From Candidatus Poribacteria bacterium (GTDB lineage: Bacteria; Poribacteria; WGA-4E; GCA-2687025): DNA of 8,444 bases. The translations under genes and the position numbers were made by a program. The notes beneath the pieces are model-generated. The model was given only the letters and a program-made list of their open reading frames with translations, was not told where the DNA came from and did not search any database. Positions 5,650 to 8,444 of the stretch are shown here, one piece after another (position 1 is the stretch's first letter; each line of letters opens with the position of its first letter). The stretch spans positions 1 through 8,444 of the forward strand of contig NYZG01000316.1 of assembly GCA_002687025.1 (NCBI GenBank). Direction: 5' to 3'.

Positions 5650-6540
5650 TCACGCGCCCGACGCGCGTCTTCGGAACGCCACGCCGGCCTTGTTAGCCAG
5701 GTGGTGCAGCCGCGCGAAGTTCAGCGCGTACTGGCGCTCCTCGGACATGTGCTCGCAATAGCACGGCATGTCGTCGTCCAGGCCCGCGAGTCCCGTCAGA
5801 TACGCCCCATAGTCCATCACGCCGTCGCCGATATCGACCTCGTCCCACTTCACCCAGTGGTGGCTCGTGTCGAACTGCGCATCCTTCAGGTGAACGCTGG
5901 CCACATGGTCCGACAGCGTCGCGAACGTCTCATGGGCCAACCGGGTCGTGTCGTAGAACGTCTCCTGGCTGATCATGTTCATCAGGTCGAGGTGTAGGCC
6001 GAATGCGGGATGATCCACGCGGTCGATGAACTCCGCGATGTCCGCCGGCTTGTAGAAGAACGTGTTGTGCCACGGCTCGATGATGTATTTCGTCCGCTCC
6101 AGGCGCAAGCCGTCGAGTATACGCAGCACGATCTCGCGGAACTCGTCCTTGCACGCCTGCGTGTAGTTGTAGGCGTCGGGGGTCGCAGCTCCGCCGGACG
6201 GATGAGCGCTGCCGACGAGGCTGACCACCGACCCGCAGCTCAGCGCCTCGGCCTTGACCAGGCGCGCTCGGACATCCTCGACGCGCGCCGCCTGCGTCTC
6301 GGCGTCGCGGACGAGGAGGTTCGCCCAATACCCGCACTCGCCGATAACAATGTCCAGGCGAGACGCCTCCTCGCCGTACGCCGTGCATTCGTCGTCGCTC
6401 CACTCGTGGTATCCGCCGGGCGCGGGTGTTGTCGAGAGCCCGTAGCAGTCGAGCTGATCCGCGACGCGCTCGAGGTCGCCGCGCTGCGCTGCCGAGAAGA
6501 ATCCGCCTAATCGCAAGGGACGTCCCTTTCGTTCAACCAT
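5650..6540 (-). CDS. Sugar phosphate isomerase/epimerase-like TIM-barrel protein (AP-endonuclease-2 superfamily)
   Basis: The 296-residue product matches the xylose-isomerase-like TIM-barrel family in length and motif order. Likely metal ligands are Glu155 in IIEPWHNTFF, Asp185 in GLHLDLMNMI, His217 in SVHLKDAQF and Glu263 in CYCEHMSEE, the usual Glu-Asp-His-Glu quartet. Such proteins act on keto-sugars, inosose or related polyols; the substrate is not readable. A MalK-type ATPase further down the strand hints at sugar uptake but is distant. The frame runs up to 6717, but that stretch lies across the promoter region. ATG 6540 (and ATG 6546, two codons earlier) lacks an SD. An in-frame TTG at 6516-6514 has AAAGGGA about 6 nt upstream and directly precedes the first barrel strand (RLGGFF), so a 288-residue protein starting there is a real alternative. 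Confidence 0.87.
   Translation of the reverse strand: MVERKGRPLRLGGFFSAAQRGDLERVADQLDCYGLSTTPAPGGYHEWSDDECTAYGEEASRLDIVIGECGYWANLLVRDAETQAARVEDVRARLVKAEALSCGSVVSLVGSAHPSGGAATPDAYNYTQACKDEFREIVLRILDGLRLERTKYIIEPWHNTFFYKPADIAEFIDRVDHPAFGLHLDLMNMISQETFYDTTRLAHETFATLSDHVASVHLKDAQFDTSHHWVKWDEVDIGDGVMDYGAYLTGLAGLDDDMPCYCEHMSEERQYALNFARLHHLANKAGVAFRRRASGA
6515..6528. repeat. Perfect 14-bp palindrome at the isomerase 5' end
   Basis: AAGGGACGTCCCTT reads the same on both strands. It lies within the first codons of the isomerase if ATG 6540 is used, or over the SD of the alternative TTG start at 6516. It could be an operator just downstream of the promoter or an RNA hairpin over the ribosome site. About half a palindrome of this length is expected by chance in a window this size, so significance is weak. 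Confidence 0.35.
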
Positions 6541-6574
6541 ACGCATGGATCGGCCGAGGACGCGGGCCGGCGCG

Positions 6575-6583
6575 ATTCTAGCA
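6575..6583 (-). promoter_or_regulatory. Extended -10 promoter for the isomerase gene
   Basis: On the minus strand TGC-TAGAAT fits an extended -10 element (TGn plus TATAAT, 5 of 6 matches). No good -35 lies 16-18 nt upstream, as is usual for extended -10 promoters. Transcription would start near 6568, about 28 nt before ATG 6540. Confidence 0.5.
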
Positions 6584-6639
6584 CGACGGCCGCCACGCCA
6601 CGACGGGTGCGCGGCGTAACTGCCGTTCGGGCCATGTCG

Positions 6640-6668
6640 TTGTCTACCAGCGTCCGCGGGCCTAGAAT
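6640..6668 (+). promoter_or_regulatory. Sigma-70-like promoter for the TolQ/ExbB-type gene
   Basis: TTGTCT (6640-6645, 4 of 6 matches to TTGACA) and TAGAAT (6663-6668, 5 of 6 matches to TATAAT) are separated by exactly 17 nt. Transcription would start near 6675, giving a leader of about 50 nt before ATG 6724. It is divergent from the isomerase promoter, and the two -10 elements lie about 80 bp apart. Confidence 0.55.
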
Positions 6669-6723
6669 TCCAGGCGTCGCGCGCCGACCGGCCGCGCCGT
6701 GGACGAACAGGAATCACGCCGAC

Positions 6724-7428
6724 ATGAGCGCCTATCTCAGCCAGTTCTCCACGGGCATGGCCACGTTACGCAGCGGCGGCCCCATGCTGATACCGCTCCT
6801 CTTCCTGTCCCTGGCCGCGACCGCGATCGTCCTCGACCGCCTGGCGATCCTACGACGCGAGCAGCGGACGCCCGCCGACATCATCACGCGTGTGTATCGC
6901 CTGCTTGAGCGCCGCAACTACGACATGGCGGTCGCCCTCTGTGAGACGCGCCCGCTCCTGGTCATGGACCTGCTCCGGTACGGCGTCGTCAACCGCGATG
7001 CGGCGGGGACGCTGCTGGCCGCGCAGATCCGCTCCCACGTGCGCCAGCGGTCGTCCGTGCTTTACCGCAACCTGTTCATGCTCGCGCTGGTGGCGGCTGT
7101 GGCGCCGCTCCTGGGTCTGCTTGGGACCGTGTGGGGCATGATCCGCTCGTTCGACGCCCTCTTCGAGCGTGGTGGCGCCGACCAACTACAGATCGTCGCG
7201 GACGGCATCTCCGTCGCCCTTCTGACGACGTTTGCCGGTCTCGTCGTGGCTCTGCCCACGTACATCGCGTATCGGTACCTGATGAACCGGGCCAACCGGC
7301 TAGTGCGCCAGCTACAGCGCTACGGTATATCTCTGGTCAGGTTCCTCCAGGCCGAGGACATCTACCATCCCGCGGTCGATGGGGCAGGAAGCGACACGGG
7401 CGCGGACGACCTAGAGTGGGAGCGGTGA
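6724..7428 (+). CDS. MotA/TolQ/ExbB-family proton channel protein
   Basis: The 234-residue inner-membrane protein has the three-helix layout of ExbB/TolQ: TM1 about 19-41 (LIPLLFLSLAATAIVLDRL), a cytoplasmic loop of about 70 residues, TM2 about 115-137 running into GLLGTVWGMIRSFDAL, and TM3 about 161-185 (ISVALLTTFAGLVVALPTY). The TM2 GTVWGMI motif and the threonines of TM2 and TM3 (Thr135, Thr168/169) are characteristic of the family's proton path. These proteins use the proton-motive force with an ExbD/TolR partner to drive outer-membrane uptake or envelope integrity. No ExbD/TolR gene follows; the next gene is convergent. The frame extends upstream to 6607, but ATG 6724 has AGGAA about 10 nt ahead and starts the family-length protein. 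The acidic tail after residue 217 is not typical of the domain. Confidence 0.92.
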   Translation: MSAYLSQFSTGMATLRSGGPMLIPLLFLSLAATAIVLDRLAILRREQRTPADIITRVYRLLERRNYDMAVALCETRPLLVMDLLRYGVVNRDAAGTLLAAQIRSHVRQRSSVLYRNLFMLALVAAVAPLLGLLGTVWGMIRSFDALFERGGADQLQIVADGISVALLTTFAGLVVALPTYIAYRYLMNRANRLVRQLQRYGISLVRFLQAEDIYHPAVDGAGSDTGADDLEWER

Positions 7429-7429
7429 C

Positions 7430-7455
7430 GACGCACGGGCCGCGGGCCCAGCGTC
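7430..7455. terminator. Bidirectional terminator-like hairpin between convergent genes
   Basis: GACGC (7430-7434) pairs with GCGTC (7451-7455), and GGGCC (7437-7441) pairs with GGCCC (7445-7449) around the loop GCG. The result is about 10 GC-rich pairs with a small internal loop. It fills the 25-bp gap between the channel-protein stop and the DUF4202 stop, and overlaps the latter. Neither side has a T-run, so its strength is uncertain. Confidence 0.45.
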
Positions 7456-8047
7456 ACTCGGATGCGCCGATAGCCTCGCGGACAAGCCGGGCGCCATCCG
7501 GCGTGAGCGGCAGAGACAGCGCGAGCTCCTGCGCTCGCGGCGTCATGCGTCGCCACACCCGACGTATGACCCGCAGCGTCTTCGGCCGCTCCGTCTTAGC
7601 AGCGAACTCACCCAGCTGCCGCTCCAGTAGCAGAAGAGACACGGCGTCCTCGATCAACCGGCTCTCTGGGTCGTCCGGGTAGGTGGACCTCAGAACCAGC
7701 GCGCGCACACGCTCCACCGTGGCGTCGTCGTATAGGCACTCGCGCAGGACTGCTTCCGTCTCGTCCGCGTGCAGGGCGCGCAGCCGGTCGCGCCAGTCAT
7801 GGTAGGCCTGCCTGGTCCTCGGATACGTGTCACGCGGGATCGTCCAGCGAGACAGATGCAGCCCATGCGCCGCGAGCAGCAGCTCCTCCGACGGCGCGGA
7901 CTCCAGCCGGTCGATCCAGGCCACAAGCCGCCGTGTGTACAGCAACTCCACGGGCTGTTCGCCGTCCGCGTCGCGTTCACGCCTGGGGTCCTGGGCGTGT
8001 ACGCGCAGCATGGCGTCGGTTGCGGCGCGGTACCGCCTCGCGTCCAT
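7454..8047 (-). CDS. DUF4202 family protein
   Basis: This 197-residue soluble protein matches what I know of DUF4202: an N-terminal AxDAMLRVHAQDP helix, ELLYTRRLVAWIDRLES, LLLAAHGLHLSRWTIPRDTYP with two histidines (His61, His64) followed by RW, YHDWRDRLRALHA, the acidic pair in LIEDAVSLLLLE, and WRRMTPRAQELALSLPL near the end. The His/Asp pattern could fit a metal-dependent HD-like helical fold, but that is inference; the family has no function I can state. A GTG at 8062 is in frame five codons earlier, but ATG 8047 has GGTGGA about 7 nt upstream and seems better. The gene lies directly downstream of the tRNA unit's terminator on the same strand, with no clear promoter of its own, so read-through is possible. 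It converges on the channel-protein gene. Confidence 0.85.
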   Translation of the reverse strand: MDARRYRAATDAMLRVHAQDPRRERDADGEQPVELLYTRRLVAWIDRLESAPSEELLLAAHGLHLSRWTIPRDTYPRTRQAYHDWRDRLRALHADETEAVLRECLYDDATVERVRALVLRSTYPDDPESRLIEDAVSLLLLERQLGEFAAKTERPKTLRVIRRVWRRMTPRAQELALSLPLTPDGARLVREAIGASE

Positions 8048-8070
8048 GATGATGACATCCACCCCCGTAC

Positions 8071-8108
8071 GCAGAAAATCCAGCAGTCATGATAACTGCT
8101 GGATTCTC
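8071..8108 (-). terminator. Rho-independent terminator of the tRNA unit
   Basis: On the minus strand AATCCAGCAGT (8105-8095) and ACTGCTGGATT (8087-8077) form a perfect 11-bp stem around a 7-nt loop, and the stem runs into a TTTTC tract. It starts only a few bases after the CCA end of tRNA-fMet. Pairs at 8074-8075 and 8107-8108 add to the stem past one mismatch. It ends about 25 nt before the DUF4202 start. Confidence 0.75.
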
Positions 8109-8112
8109 CAGG

Positions 8113-8189
8113 TGGTAGCGGGGGAGGGATTTGAACCCCCGACCTATGGGTTATGAGCCCATCGAGCTACCAGACTGCTCCACCCCGCG
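8113..8189 (-). tRNA. Initiator tRNA-fMet (anticodon CAU)
   Basis: This 77-nt tRNA has an encoded CCA end. The anticodon CAT is at 8155-8153 within the loop CTCATAA. Initiator hallmarks are all present: position 1 (C) and position 72 (T) do not pair, the anticodon stem has three consecutive G:C pairs (GGG/CCC at 29-31/39-41), and the D stem has A11:T24. The usual initiator 1-72 mismatch is C:A, so C:U here is a variant. It lies 23 nt downstream of tRNA-Leu on the same strand and is probably co-transcribed. Confidence 0.95.
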
Positions 8190-8212
8190 TCAAGCTGCGC
8201 TGCCGCTAGATA

Positions 8213-8300
8213 TGGTGGGCGCGGAGGGACTCGAACCCTCACGTCCATTACGGACGGCGGATTTTAAGTCCGACGTGTCTACCAATTCCACCACGCGCCC
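8213..8300 (-). tRNA. tRNA-Leu (anticodon UAA)
   Basis: This 88-nt tRNA has an encoded CCA. The acceptor stem GGGCGCG/CGCGCCC is perfect, the anticodon TAA is at 8266-8264 in loop CTTAAAA, and the long variable arm (CGTCC/GGACG) is the class II form of Leu tRNAs. The T arm GAGGGTTCGAGTCCCTC is intact. It is the first gene of the minus-strand tRNA unit. Its 5' end overlaps a 7-bp inverted repeat, CCGGCGC/GCGCCGG (8299-8314), in the leader. Confidence 0.95.
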
Positions 8301-8341
8301 GGCGCACGCGCCGGCGACACTCAATAGCGGTCGCATCTAAG

Positions 8342-8370
8342 AGACTATCTCACGCGTCACGCGTTGTCAA
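8342..8370 (-). promoter_or_regulatory. Promoter of the tRNA-Leu/tRNA-fMet unit
   Basis: On the minus strand a perfect -35 TTGACA (8370-8365) is followed after 17 nt by TAGTCT (8347-8342, 3 of 6 matches to TATAAT). The predicted start near 8335 is about 35 nt before tRNA-Leu. The spacer holds two ACGCGT copies one base apart. Bases 8371-8444 beyond it show no gene I can support. Confidence 0.65.
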
Positions 8371-8444
8371 GACGAGCACCGCGATTTGCCCGCACGAAAT
8401 CCCTACTCTTCGCGATGCATCGACGCCCCGCGCGGATTCTCGAA

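Noticed and set aside
4712..5761. 349-codon plus-strand open frame antisense to the receiver-phosphatase gene
   Set aside because: The minus strand carries unmistakable receiver and PP2C motifs; the antisense product matches nothing I know.
6547..6717. Longer start of the isomerase at 6717
   Set aside because: The extension crosses the divergent promoter region and encodes low-complexity Arg-rich sequence.
8113..8300. tRNA genes as an integration site for a mobile element
   Set aside because: I see no integrase, no repeat of a tRNA 3' end and no phage gene in the window.
8131..8340. 69-codon plus-strand open frame over the tRNAs
   Set aside because: It is antisense to two well-formed tRNAs; apparent motifs come from the tRNA T-arm sequence.

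Overview
This is a GC-rich bacterial chromosomal window that is densely coded, with short gaps, many Shine-Dalgarno (SD) sites and several GTG/TTG starts. A TolQ/ExbB-type channel protein suggests a diderm (Gram-negative-type) bacterium. I cannot name the lineage from sequence alone. I see no insertion sequence, phage gene, integrase or CRISPR array, so this reads as ordinary chromosome with one unusual regulatory operon.

Layout. Bases 1-1106 (+) hold the 3' part of an ArsB/NhaD-type ion transporter. It converges on a long minus-strand gene train running from about 6540 down to 1191. In transcription order the train is: a xylose-isomerase-like TIM-barrel protein (6540-5650); a response-regulator/PP2C phosphatase fusion of the RsbU type (5548-4367); an RsbW/SpoIIAB-type anti-sigma ATPase/kinase (4370-3927); two STAS anti-anti-sigma proteins (3766-3422 and 3386-3027); a shortened, degenerate AccD-like zinc-ribbon protein (2988-2278); and a MalK/UgpC-type ABC ATPase (2297-1191). 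Bases 6541-6723 form a divergent promoter region, with a recognisable promoter-like sequence on each strand. From it a TolQ/ExbB/MotA-family protein (6724-7428) runs to the right. It converges on a DUF4202 gene (8047-7454, minus). At the right end a minus-strand tRNA unit carries tRNA-Leu(UAA) and initiator tRNA-fMet(CAU), with a TTGACA promoter upstream and a perfect 11-bp hairpin terminator downstream.

How the genes may work together. The REC-PP2C, HATPase and STAS genes make a complete partner-switching module. A phosphorylation signal on the receiver domain would control the phosphatase. The phosphatase would dephosphorylate one or both STAS proteins, and these would compete for the kinase/anti-sigma protein. 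No sigma factor lies in the window, so the output is unknown. The same gene string continues into an AccD paralogue that keeps the four zinc cysteines but has lost the glycine-rich carboxyltransferase motifs. That gene overlaps the ABC ATPase by 20 nt, and no permease or binding protein is present. The coupling of partner switching, an AccD-like pseudoenzyme and an orphan MalK-type ATPase is the most unusual thing here.
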